The notes under the pieces are model-generated. The model saw only the letters and a program-made list of their open reading frames with translations, was not told the origin of the DNA and made no database searches. This document shows positions 17,583 through 26,095 of a stretch of DNA of 64,000 bases, piece after piece (the stretch's first letter is position 1; each line of letters begins with the position of its first letter). A program made the translations under genes and the position numbers. Origin of the DNA: DATFQE01 sp963739085. GTDB taxonomy: Bacteria > Actinomycetota > Thermoleophilia > Gaiellales > Gaiellaceae. The stretch lies in contig CAVTZA010000012.1 in assembly GCA_963739085.1 (NCBI GenBank), forward strand, positions 248,001-312,000. Reading direction: 5' to 3'.

Positions 17583-20256
17583 TACTTGCTCTTCAGGACG
17601 AGCGGCGACCAGGCCGGGTTGCCGCCCGGGCGGTACGCGATCTGCTCGCTGGGCTTCGCCGGGTCGATGCGGAGCATCTGCGGCGGGTCGGCGCAGGTGG
17701 CGCCGCGATCGGCCACCATGAGCTCGAGGCCGTCGGCGCGCCACGCAAGCTCGCAGGCGCGCACCGACGTGAACGCCTTCGGCTTGCCGAGCCTGCCGTC
17801 CTTGAACGGTGCGATGAACAGGTGGGACGCGCCCGTTCCCCACGTCGCCGTGAACCCGAGCTGGGTTCCGTCGAACGAGAAGGCGGCGGTGGAGACGCTG
17901 TCGCCGTCCCCCTGGCCGTGGAGCGAGTCGGTGATGTAGCCCTGGTCGGTCCAGTCGGCCGGCCGTCCGGAGTTCGGCCTGGGGCTGGTGTACATGAGCA
18001 GCTCCGCCTGCTTCTCGTTGACGCCGCGGGCGACCGCGAGGATCACGCGCCCGTCCGGCGACCAGACGGGACGGCTCAGCGTTCGGTTGGGATCGGCGAT
18101 GCACGCGCCCTTGCCACCGCCGACCGGTACGAAGCAGAGGTCGCGTTCGGCCGCCGGGTCATTGGCCTTGCCGCGCGCGAAGGCGATCACCTTGCCGTTC
18201 GGCGAGAAGGTCGGCCGGCCGTCGTCGAACCCGGCTTCCGTCACGGCTTTGGCGGACAAGGGGTCGTTGGGCCTGACCGTCCAGATCTGCGCGGCGGTGT
18301 CGGTTCCCTTCCGGAACGCGATCAGGGTGCCGGTCCGGTTGATCGCCGCTTCCTCCTCGACCTCCTGGGTGTTCGCGACCGGCTTGGGCGTCCCCTTGGC
18401 CCCTGCGAGGAGGACGTTGTCGTTCTGGTCGTAGACGACCTGCGGGAAGCCCTTGGAGTAGACGAGCGTGACCGTGCTCCCCTTCTCGAGCTTCTGGTCC
18501 TTCGGCGGATCCTGCGAGATCAGCTTCCCGGCCGGAACGGAGGCGCTGAACACGCGCTGCACGTCCGGGGTGAAGCCCGCCTTGGCGAGCGCCGCCGCCG
18601 CGACCGGCGCCGCGAGGGCCGCAATCGCCGGAACCGGGGTGTCGCCGGGCGTCGCCGGCGGCGGAGGCGGCTTGCCGCCGGTGCTCGTCGTCTGGGCGGG
18701 GGCCTTCACATCGGCGAGGAAGACGCCGACCGGCTTCGCCTGCTCGGCGATCTCACCGGCAGCGGGAATCTGCGTGGCGATCTTCTGTTTCTCCGGGTCG
18801 GTCGGCGGAGTCTGCGGCGGGGCGAGCGCGAACCCGGCCGTCGTCAGCGCCTTGTCGGCCTCGGCCAGCGTCATGCCGGTCACGTCGGGGACCTCTGCCC
18901 GGCCGGTGGACACCGCGCGCTCGATCGAGACCGCGCTGTCCTTGTCGACCTTCTCGCCGGCAGCCGGGCTCTGGGCGAGGATCGTCCCCGGCTTCTCCTT
19001 GTCGGTCGGCTTCTCGGTCTGGTTGCCGAGCGTCAGCCCTTCGTCGTCGAGCAGCTGCTGCGCCTCGAAGACGTTCTTGCCCGTCAGCTCGGGCACCGTC
19101 GCCGTTCGGGGCCAGAGCAGGTAGGCGGCGATCCCGGCGATCAGGAGCAGGGGCAGGATCAGCAGCGCCCACATCGGGATCCAGGGCTTGTGGACCAGGG
19201 TCGCGGATGTGGGCAGCGCCCCCGTGTCGGAGCCGATGACCGTCGACGCGATCTCGAAGCGGCGGTGGACGGGGCGACCGACGAGCGCCGGCTTCGGCGG
19301 CTTGACGATGAACGCCGAGCCGTTGCGACGGCCCGGTGCCACCGTGAAGCGGGCCTTCTGGAACGCGAACCGCATGGCATTGTCCGGGTCGACGCCCGCG
19401 AGCTGGACGTCCACCGGTGCGTTGGCGCGGTTTCGCACCGCGATTGCGTACGTCGCCTTGCGTCGTCCCGAGGCTTGCGCGGGCCGCATCTCGGCCTCGA
19501 GCTCGTGGTAGGGCGTGATGTCGAGGCCGGCGGCAGCCCGCCCGGCGACGGTGCCGTTGGCCTTCGAGACGGCGACGATCGCGATCGGCCAGGTCCGCGC
19601 CTCGGCCTCGGCCGCGCGCGGCGGATGGAACGAGACCGCGACCTCCTGCTCGTACTCCCCGCCGGGCGCCCCGTACGGGACGAGGTAGACGGTCGCGGGC
19701 GCGATCGTCCACCACTCCGCCGGCAGGCCTTCGATGTGGAGGTCGTAGTTGTCGACGATCCCGCTCTGGTTGCGGATGAGCGCGACCAGATTCGAGGCGC
19801 CGCCGGCCTCGACGCGGCCGGTGATCTCGCCTCCGGTCGCGCTGTCGTCCTCGGGGCGGCGAAGCGTCAGCACCACCGCGTCGGGCTCGGGCTCCGGCTC
19901 TGGCTCTGCGTACTCGGGCGCCGGCGCGCCGGCCCCACCGTCCTCGACCGTCGGCGGAGCGACCTCGGGCGGCGGCGCAGCGGCCGCCTCGACCGGCGGC
20001 GGCTGGGCGGGCGGCGCGGAAGCGGCCTCGGGAGGCGCTGCGACCGGGGCGGCGGGCCCGGCGGCGCGGCGGCCGCGGGTGGCTCAGCCGCTACGGGCGG
20101 AGCTGCCTCGGCGGGCGGCGCTGCCTGTGCAGGAGGCGGCGCGGGAACGGCCTGCCGGACTCCCGACAGCTCCCAGCGGACGTACTCGCCGCACTGCTCA
20201 CAGAAGTCGACGTCGTCTGGGTTCTCGTGGCCGCACTTCAGACAGGCGCGAGCCAT
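17582..20256 (-). CDS. Zinc-ribbon, single-pass membrane protein with PASTA repeats and beta-propeller (frameshifted)
   Basis: About 891 aa once one missing base near 20053, in a Pro/Ala linker, is restored. Start ATG 20256 is 1 nt before the stop of the preceding gene. Order: zinc ribbon with two CxxC pairs (5-23); Pro/Ala/Glu linker; two Ig-like domains (~150-330); one transmembrane helix (ALLILPLLLIAGIAAYLLW); three PASTA repeats (VPELTGKNVFEAQQLL; VPDVTGMTLAEADKAL; a weaker third); and a TolB/WD40-like propeller (FSPNGKVIAFARG, WSPDGRVILAVARG). PASTA repeats bind peptidoglycan or muropeptides. A membrane-to-wall anchor or sensor for the injection particle is a reasonable inference. Confidence 0.83.
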
Positions 20257-20919
20257 CTACGACCCCTGACTGCCGCCACCAGTGCTCTTCGGAGCTTTCA
20301 CACGCAACTTGTACGTCACGTTGACGGGTTTGACCTGCTCGATCAAGCGCGAGACGGCTCCCAGCTCGTGCTCGTCGAGCGGGGCATCGCAGTAGACGAG
20401 GAATCCGGCGCCCCCCGAGCCCGTCTTTGCAGCCTTCTCCGCCTTCTTTCCCGGCCAGGTCACCGAGCCCGTGTCCTCGACGCGCAGCGGGTGGTCGGGG
20501 AAAGCGATCTTGAGCGTCAAGGCCAGACCCTCGCGCGTGCCGTGACGGCGGGCGAGCTCGTCGCCGCGCCTGACGAGCTCGCGCTTGCTCGCGATCGGCC
20601 AGGCCTCGTCGACCTCGAGCCCGAGCCACTGGGCGAGCAGCGCCAGCATGTCCTCGGGCGCCAACGAAGCTTGCACGTGGGCGGGAAGCGAATCGAGCAG
20701 TGCGACGATCGGGTCCAGAAGTGCCTCGAGCGACCCGACGAAGCGGACGCCGAAGTCGTTCTCCTGATAGACGGCCGGCAGGGCTCGCTGCAGGTAGTGA
20801 CGCTCGGAGGCGACGCCCGGGACGTGCCCATTGAGGGCGCGCTCGTAGCGGCGGAGCGAAACGGTCGCCAGCTTGCGGGCACCGCCGCCGTACGTCCGAT
20901 ACGCGCCGTTGCCGGCCAT
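20257..20919 (-). CDS. eCIS tail protein I-like baseplate component (Afp12/Pvc12 position)
   Basis: 220 aa. RYLQRALPAVYQ-type sequence (HYLQRALPAVYQEND), GSLEALLDPIVALLDSL and LLAQWLGLEVDEAWP match the phage tail protein I family that joins the baseplate wedge. In phage P2 (gpI) and R-type particles this protein works with gpJ; here the genes are adjacent and overlapping (TGATG) in the same order. Cytoplasmic assembly is expected. The start ATG 20919 fits both the overlap and the family length. Confidence 0.85.
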   Translation of the reverse strand: MAGNGAYRTYGGGARKLATVSLRRYERALNGHVPGVASERHYLQRALPAVYQENDFGVRFVGSLEALLDPIVALLDSLPAHVQASLAPEDMLALLAQWLGLEVDEAWPIASKRELVRRGDELARRHGTREGLALTLKIAFPDHPLRVEDTGSVTWPGKKAEKAAKTGSGGAGFLVYCDAPLDEHELGAVSRLIEQVKPVNVTYKLRVKAPKSTGGGSQGS

Positions 20920-22931
20920 CAGTACTCGCGGTGCTCGGCCTTGACGATGTGCGTGCCGGAGGCGATCGTCTCGTCGGCCTCGAGCTGGATGTGCGTGCCG
21001 GCGGGCTTCGCCTCCTGCTTGCCCGACGCCATGTCGGTCTCGTAGACACGCAGGATCTTGACGAAGTCGACGCCCGGAACGCCGTGGACGATCCCGTACA
21101 GCTCGCCCTGGTTGAGCGCCCGGCCGAGCTCCCAGCCCTCGCCGATGCCGTCGAGCCGGCCGCCGACGAGCGGATTGAGGTACGTGTACAGAGCGTACGA
21201 GACCTGCTCCTCGATGCGGCCGAGATCCGTCCGTGGCTCGGCCTGGAGGTTCACCACCACGCTCATCCCGCGGAGCTTCATCGGCGCGAGCTCGACGGTC
21301 GTCCCGATCAGCCTGCGCTCGTCGACGTACGCGCCCACCTCGGCGAACAGCTCCTCGGTGGGGACGAGCTCGTCGTTCGTCAGCTTGCGATCGGGCGGAT
21401 CGACCCGTGGCAGCAGGTGCACTCGAACCGGGCCTCCGTTCTGCGGCGGCACACACGCCGCCCGTGCGATGCGCGGTGACGCCTCGCGCGCGAGGACCTC
21501 GAAGTCCGAGGCAGTGACCGCGCGGTGCCGCGTGCGGAACTCGAGCGCTGCGCGCGCCCGGGCCGCATCGAGCGTCTCCGCGTCGACGCCGCCCAGAGCG
21601 CCACGAGGGTTCGTGACCTCGGCGACGCCGGGGACCGGACTGCGGAGGATCGTCAGCGCATCGGGAATGACGTTGCCCTGGCGGCCACCGCCGTGGCGGT
21701 AGCGGCTGAAGCGCAGCGCCGCTCCCTTCGGCGGCACGGCGCCGTACTGCAACCAGCTGCCGTCCGCCGCGCGGATGGCGGGCCCGAACTCGACGACGCC
21801 GTTCGCGAGATCGAGCGCGTAGTGCGGATCCTCGGGGCCGCTCTCGGCGAAGCTCTCCACGAGTGTCCACGGCTCCCAGTCGCCGGTGATCTGGTTCAAC
21901 ACCTCGAGGTGCTCGCCCTCGACCGGGAGGAGCACCGGCGAGTAGCGGAGCTCGAACGACTGCGCCGGGGTGCCGTCGCTCTCGCCGACGACCTCGCCGG
22001 CCTCGTGCGCGGTCTGCGAGGCGGGGACGAGCCCGCCGATCGGCGCGGCCGTGATCGAATAGATCTCGGGCGGGTGTGTGAACGCGCTGCCCTTGATCGC
22101 CTCGCCGCCGGAGCGCGGACGGTCGGCGAGCCGGCAGCGCAGCCACTGCGCCCGTGTGCCGGCAACGCTGTCGGGGCCGCTCTGCTCCGCGAGCTGGAGC
22201 TCGACCGTGCCGCTGCCGTAGTTGAAGCCACCGGTCCGGTCCACGAGCACCTCGGCCTCGAGCCATTCGCCGTTGCCGGCGCTCGACTCCCAGACGAGCG
22301 GTGGATCCTCGGGATCGACGCCTGCGCCTCGCGCCTGCGAGCAGTCGACGTCCACCTGCATGAGCAGCCGCGCGAGCGTGGTGTCGAAGCCGAGGTAGAG
22401 CGCGTCGCCCACCTTCGGAGGCGTCCCGAACGGGAGCTGGTCGGGGCCCTTCGGACTGGCAACGCCGCGTGCGACGCCGACGTCCTTGGCCTTGCCGTCG
22501 CGCTCGACCGCGTAGACGATCGGGCGCGCGACCGGGATCGTGAAGTCCTGCTCCGTCTGGAACACGACCGGCTCCTCGAGCCCGACGCGCTGTGTGGCGA
22601 TCTCGGTCTCGCCGGCGGGAATGAGGACGTCCTCGTCCTCCGGCGGCGCGGCCAGGCGGAACCGGACGTCGGTCCGTGCGGCCGTAGGCGGCTGCAGGCG
22701 CATGCCGAGCAGCTCGAGCAGCGCGACGTGGAGCTTGTCGGGAACCCGGTTGACCCGGTAGACCAGGACCTCGGTCATCCACGCGAACAGCTCGATCAGG
22801 GTGATTCCCGGATCGGAGACGTTGTGATCGGTCCACTCGGGGCAGCGCTGGCCTACGCGGAGCCGCGCCTCGTTGACGAGATCCTGGAACCGGCGGTCGT
22901 CGAGAACGATCTCTGGCAGCCTCAAGGTCAC
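20919..22931 (-). CDS. Baseplate J/gp47-like protein of the eCIS
   Basis: 670 aa. The N-terminus LPEIVLDDRRFQDLVNEARLRV and the phrase DPGITLIELFAWMTEVLVYRVNRVPDK are typical of the large baseplate wedge protein (Afp11/Pvc11, gpJ-like) of contractile injection systems. C-terminal parts such as RAVTASDFEVLAREASPRIARAACVP also match. It should build the baseplate wedge with gp25 and protein I. It begins at GTG 22931 in a GTGA overlap with the gp25 gene and ends in a TGATG overlap with the next gene, so the stoichiometry is probably set by coupled translation. Confidence 0.9.
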   Translation of the reverse strand: MTLRLPEIVLDDRRFQDLVNEARLRVGQRCPEWTDHNVSDPGITLIELFAWMTEVLVYRVNRVPDKLHVALLELLGMRLQPPTAARTDVRFRLAAPPEDEDVLIPAGETEIATQRVGLEEPVVFQTEQDFTIPVARPIVYAVERDGKAKDVGVARGVASPKGPDQLPFGTPPKVGDALYLGFDTTLARLLMQVDVDCSQARGAGVDPEDPPLVWESSAGNGEWLEAEVLVDRTGGFNYGSGTVELQLAEQSGPDSVAGTRAQWLRCRLADRPRSGGEAIKGSAFTHPPEIYSITAAPIGGLVPASQTAHEAGEVVGESDGTPAQSFELRYSPVLLPVEGEHLEVLNQITGDWEPWTLVESFAESGPEDPHYALDLANGVVEFGPAIRAADGSWLQYGAVPPKGAALRFSRYRHGGGRQGNVIPDALTILRSPVPGVAEVTNPRGALGGVDAETLDAARARAALEFRTRHRAVTASDFEVLAREASPRIARAACVPPQNGGPVRVHLLPRVDPPDRKLTNDELVPTEELFAEVGAYVDERRLIGTTVELAPMKLRGMSVVVNLQAEPRTDLGRIEEQVSYALYTYLNPLVGGRLDGIGEGWELGRALNQGELYGIVHGVPGVDFVKILRVYETDMASGKQEAKPAGTHIQLEADETIASGTHIVKAEHREY

Positions 22932-23323
22932 TCCTCCGCGGGGATGACGTAGAACGGATAGACGAGATTGCGCCGGTCGTTGGTCGCGCGCACCAGGTAG
23001 CTGATGTCGATCGGGAGCCGCCCCGCCTCGGCCTCCGAGGCGTCGATGTCGATCGCCGCGACCTCGATCCGCGGCTCCCAGCGGTCGAGAGCGATGCGGA
23101 TCTCGGCCTCGAGCGTGGCGATGGTGCGTGCGTCGATGGTGTCGAAGACGTAGTCGTGGATGCCGCAGCCGAACAGCGGGCGCATCGGGCGCTCGCCCTG
23201 TGCTGTCGAGAGGATCAGCGTGATCGCCTCGTTGATGTCGTCGGAGCCGCTCACGAGCGCCAGCGAGCCCTGGCTGTCGACCCGCAGTGGAAAGGCGACC
23301 CCGGTACCGGTGACTTCGCTCAC
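22928..23323 (-). CDS. gp25-like baseplate wedge protein
   Basis: 131 aa from GTG 23323. GTGVAFPLRVDSQGSLALVSG, the LILSTAQGERPMRPLFGCGIHDYVFD block and RIALDRWEPRIEV are the standard gp25/lysozyme-like wedge signature (no lysozyme activity implied). It links sheath to baseplate and carries the EPR-type core motif that contacts gpJ. The gene lies between the spike gene (12 nt upstream) and the gpJ-like gene (GTGA overlap), the usual eCIS order. Confidence 0.92.
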   Translation of the reverse strand: MSEVTGTGVAFPLRVDSQGSLALVSGSDDINEAITLILSTAQGERPMRPLFGCGIHDYVFDTIDARTIATLEAEIRIALDRWEPRIEVAAIDIDASEAEAGRLPIDISYLVRATNDRRNLVYPFYVIPAEE

Positions 23324-23334
23324 GACTCCATCCC

Positions 23335-25005
23335 CTAGTTGATCGCCACCGTGGCGCCCTTGAGGGTCAGCGGGCCGGAGCCCTGGACGGTCACCATCGT
23401 CCCCTTGATCTCGATCTGGCCGGAGGCGCTGAGCTTGATCTGGGCTCCGCCGCACTTGAGTGTCAGCTCGGTTCCCGCCTCGATCTTGATCGCTTGCCCG
23501 GCCTTGACGGTGAGGTTCTTGTCGACCTTTTCGTTCGACTCGCCTTTCACCTCGACCGTCATGTCCTTGTCGGTCTTGATCGTGATGTTGTCCTTGGACC
23601 GGACCTCGATGAACTTGTCGCTCTTGAGCCAGAACGACCCGTCCTTGTCGACCATCTCGCCTGGTGTGTCCTTGCCGTTGAACAGCGAGCCGAGGACGTA
23701 CGGCTTGCGCAGGTCGCCGTTCTCGAACCCGACGAGGACCTCGTCCCCGACCTTGGGCAGCATCAGCAGGCCGCGATCCTTCCCGGCGTGTACCGTCGCG
23801 ATTCGAGCCCACCAGCCCTCGAGGTTGTCCAGGCCGGGAAACTTGACGCGCACGCGGCCGAGCTTCTCGGGATCGTCGTTGTTCGTCACGAGCGCGACGA
23901 ACAGCCCGTCGCTGGTGTTCTTGCTCGCGGTCGACATCAGATCGATCAGGGTCCGAGGCGCGCGGCCCGCGACCGTGAACTTCGTGCGATAGCTGCCGCT
24001 GAAGACGTGGGTGACGGCCGTGACGTGGTACTTCCCGCTGAAACGCGGGCCGAGGCCTTCGACCTGGACGTCCGAGCCGGCCCTGATCCGGGGATCTCCT
24101 TCGGTCGTCCCGACTGCCTCCTTGAACGCCTCAGCCGCATGCTGCGCGGCCGCGGCGGCGAGCGCCTTCGCCTCGGCGACGCTCGTGACGCGCGCGTCGG
24201 TGATCGTGACCGAACCGCCGCCCAGCGCCTTGACCACCTTGTCGCGGCTGATGCCGATGCCGTCGACTCGCGCGCTTGCCTTCCCCTCGATCGTCGCCTT
24301 CTTGACCGGGTCCCAGCTGCGGACGACGACCTCCTTGGCCTGCTGCATGCCGGTGACGCGCGGGTAGAACTCCAGCAAGCGGGGGCGCTCCATCGACCTG
24401 GGATCGCGCGGGCCGTAGTAGCACTTCACCGGCTCGCCGACGCCCTTGCCTGCTTTCCGGAAATGGAGCGTCCTCGCCTCGACGATCACCTCGAAGTCGA
24501 ACAACCTCGCCAGGCGCACGATCCACTCCCAGTCCGTCTCGTTCTTCTGCTCCATGAACTTCGGGACCGGCGACGGTCCGGTCTCCTCGACCTTGGGCGA
24601 CAGGCCGTGCGCCTGCGCGACCTTCTTGACGATCTGCGACGGGGTCATGTTCGGATACGTAGCGCTCCGCTTCTCGCGGTTCATGCGGTGCGAGCGGTCG
24701 TAGCCGCGAATCGTCAGCACCACCTCGCGGCCGAACTCGGGCTCGAGGCTCGTGATCTCGCCGTCGAACACCTTCTGCAGCTTTCGGCCGTCGGCGCTGC
24801 AGAAGGAGAGCTCGACGGGGTCGCCGATGTCGAACTTGTCCTTGACGAGCTCGAGCTCCGGATCGGTGAAGCGGGCCATGAACGTGTCGGGTAACAGCAG
24901 GCTCTGCTGCAGCCTCAGCTCGATCAGGTGGTTCATCTCCGGATCGAAGGGTGCGCCCTTGACCTTGATCTGGACGGCGGGTACGTGGGTCTCGATCGTG
25001 CTCAT
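23335..25005 (-). CDS. VgrG-like spike/hub protein (Afp8/Pvc8 type)
   Basis: 556 aa. Residues ~1-330 resemble the phage D/gp27 hub (VFDGEITSLEPEFG, VLTIRGYDRSHRMNREKRSATY); ~345-440 is the gp5 OB-fold (ALVTNNDDPEKLGRVRVKFPGLD, WWARIATVHAG, GDEVLVGFENGDLRKPYVLGSLFNG); the C-terminus is a short strand-repeat spike (IKTDKDMTVEVKG, NLTVKAGQAIKIEAGTELTL). It forms the trimeric hub and needle at the tip of the tube. There is no extra C-terminal toxin domain. It overlaps the LysM gene by ATGA. Confidence 0.93.
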   Translation of the reverse strand: MSTIETHVPAVQIKVKGAPFDPEMNHLIELRLQQSLLLPDTFMARFTDPELELVKDKFDIGDPVELSFCSADGRKLQKVFDGEITSLEPEFGREVVLTIRGYDRSHRMNREKRSATYPNMTPSQIVKKVAQAHGLSPKVEETGPSPVPKFMEQKNETDWEWIVRLARLFDFEVIVEARTLHFRKAGKGVGEPVKCYYGPRDPRSMERPRLLEFYPRVTGMQQAKEVVVRSWDPVKKATIEGKASARVDGIGISRDKVVKALGGGSVTITDARVTSVAEAKALAAAAAQHAAEAFKEAVGTTEGDPRIRAGSDVQVEGLGPRFSGKYHVTAVTHVFSGSYRTKFTVAGRAPRTLIDLMSTASKNTSDGLFVALVTNNDDPEKLGRVRVKFPGLDNLEGWWARIATVHAGKDRGLLMLPKVGDEVLVGFENGDLRKPYVLGSLFNGKDTPGEMVDKDGSFWLKSDKFIEVRSKDNITIKTDKDMTVEVKGESNEKVDKNLTVKAGQAIKIEAGTELTLKCGGAQIKLSASGQIEIKGTMVTVQGSGPLTLKGATVAIN

Positions 25006-25652
25006 TCGGTGATCGGGATCGTGAGTGTCGATCCGCGCCGGAGCCGGAGCGGGTCGTCGATCCCGTTGACCTCCGCGATCGGGCGCCAGAGCGTCGCGTC
25101 GCCGTACGCGTCGTATGCGATCGACGGGAGGCTGTCGCCGTCACGCACGACGTGCGAGCGCACCGCGGCGATGCCGCGGGTGGTCGGGTTGCCGCCGCCC
25201 GGCGTGCCGCCGGCTCCGCTGGAGCCGTCCTGAGCCTTGTCGGTCTGCACGAGCGTGAGCGAGGCATGGGCGCGGATCGGGGTCCCGTCCGGTGAGAAGT
25301 GCGTGTAGCGAAGTGCGAGCGAACGAGCGAACGCCTTGAAGGTGCCCGTCGACCCCCACGTGAAGGTGACCTTCGGCGGCGAGCCGCCGCCGGACTCCAT
25401 CATCTTGAGCAGCTGCTCCCCGACGTCGCGGACGTCCTTGCTCGGCGAGTCGGCAGTGTCGAAGAGCAGCTCGACGGCCAGCTCCCGCGGCAGGCCGCCG
25501 CCGTACGTGACGGGCGGCAGCGACTGTCCGGGAGCGGGCTTGTACGTCAGCTCGTTGTTCTTGCTGATCAGGTACTCGGTCGGGTTGAACTTGCACTTGA
25601 TCGGCTTCTGGCCGTCGATCGTCAGCTGCGCCTGCTGGTATCCGGTCGTCAT
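25002..25652 (-). CDS. LysM-containing baseplate hub protein (Afp7/Pvc7 type)
   Basis: 216 aa from ATG 25652, with GGAGC 7 nt upstream. Residues ~1-145 match the CIS protein family with the KCKFNPTEYLISKNNELTYKP opening and ELLFDTADSP; residues ~165-216 are a LysM-like domain (VVRDGDSLPSIAYDAYGDATLWRPIAEVNGI). In contractile systems the LysM protein (gp53-like) clamps the hub to the baseplate rather than binding cell wall. Its position between the third tube gene and the spike gene is the canonical one. Confidence 0.9.
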   Translation of the reverse strand: MTTGYQQAQLTIDGQKPIKCKFNPTEYLISKNNELTYKPAPGQSLPPVTYGGGLPRELAVELLFDTADSPSKDVRDVGEQLLKMMESGGGSPPKVTFTWGSTGTFKAFARSLALRYTHFSPDGTPIRAHASLTLVQTDKAQDGSSGAGGTPGGGNPTTRGIAAVRSHVVRDGDSLPSIAYDAYGDATLWRPIAEVNGIDDPLRLRRGSTLTIPITE

Positions 25653-25653
25653 C

Positions 25654-26082
25654 TCAGAGCTCCTGGAATCCCTCGTGGGCGATCTCGAGCACCTCGGTCG
25701 CGACGACGCCGCCCCTCGCCAACAACGACGGGCCGTCCCACTTGACGGGATGCGCATGCGAGAACGTCCACTGGCGCACGTTCTTCGTGTTCTGGGTGAG
25801 CAGGCTGATCGTGACCGCTCCGCGGCTCTCGCGCTTCTTCGTCTGGTTGAACCAGGTCGCGAGCGCCTTGTCGTTCGTCATCCCTTTTTTCAGAACGAGG
25901 TTCTGGTACTTCTTCCGGCCGCGCAGCTGGTGGACGAAGTCGTCGCCGCCCGCAGCGTACGAGAGCACTTCGTACTCGACGGTGAGCCCGGTGCACTCCG
26001 AGAACACGCCGACCACGGCGTCCTGGACCTGCACGCGGTACCACGCGACCGGCTGAAGCTGCTGGGTGAGCAGGACCGGCAT
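25654..26082 (-). CDS. Tube-fold protein 3 (Afp5-like, gp19 family)
   Basis: 142 aa. PVAWYRVQVQDAVVGVFSECTGL, the DFVHQLRGRKKYQNLVLKKGMT core and WFNQTKKRESRGAVTISLLTQN are typical of the phage tail tube (T4 gp19-like) fold. It differs from the two adjacent-to-sheath tube proteins and sits next to the LysM and spike genes, the place of the tube-initiator protein Afp5/Pvc5 that caps the hub. It stops 1 nt before the LysM gene start. Confidence 0.88.
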   Translation of the reverse strand: MPVLLTQQLQPVAWYRVQVQDAVVGVFSECTGLTVEYEVLSYAAGGDDFVHQLRGRKKYQNLVLKKGMTNDKALATWFNQTKKRESRGAVTISLLTQNTKNVRQWTFSHAHPVKWDGPSLLARGGVVATEVLEIAHEGFQEL

Positions 26083-26095
26083 CAGCTATCCACCC

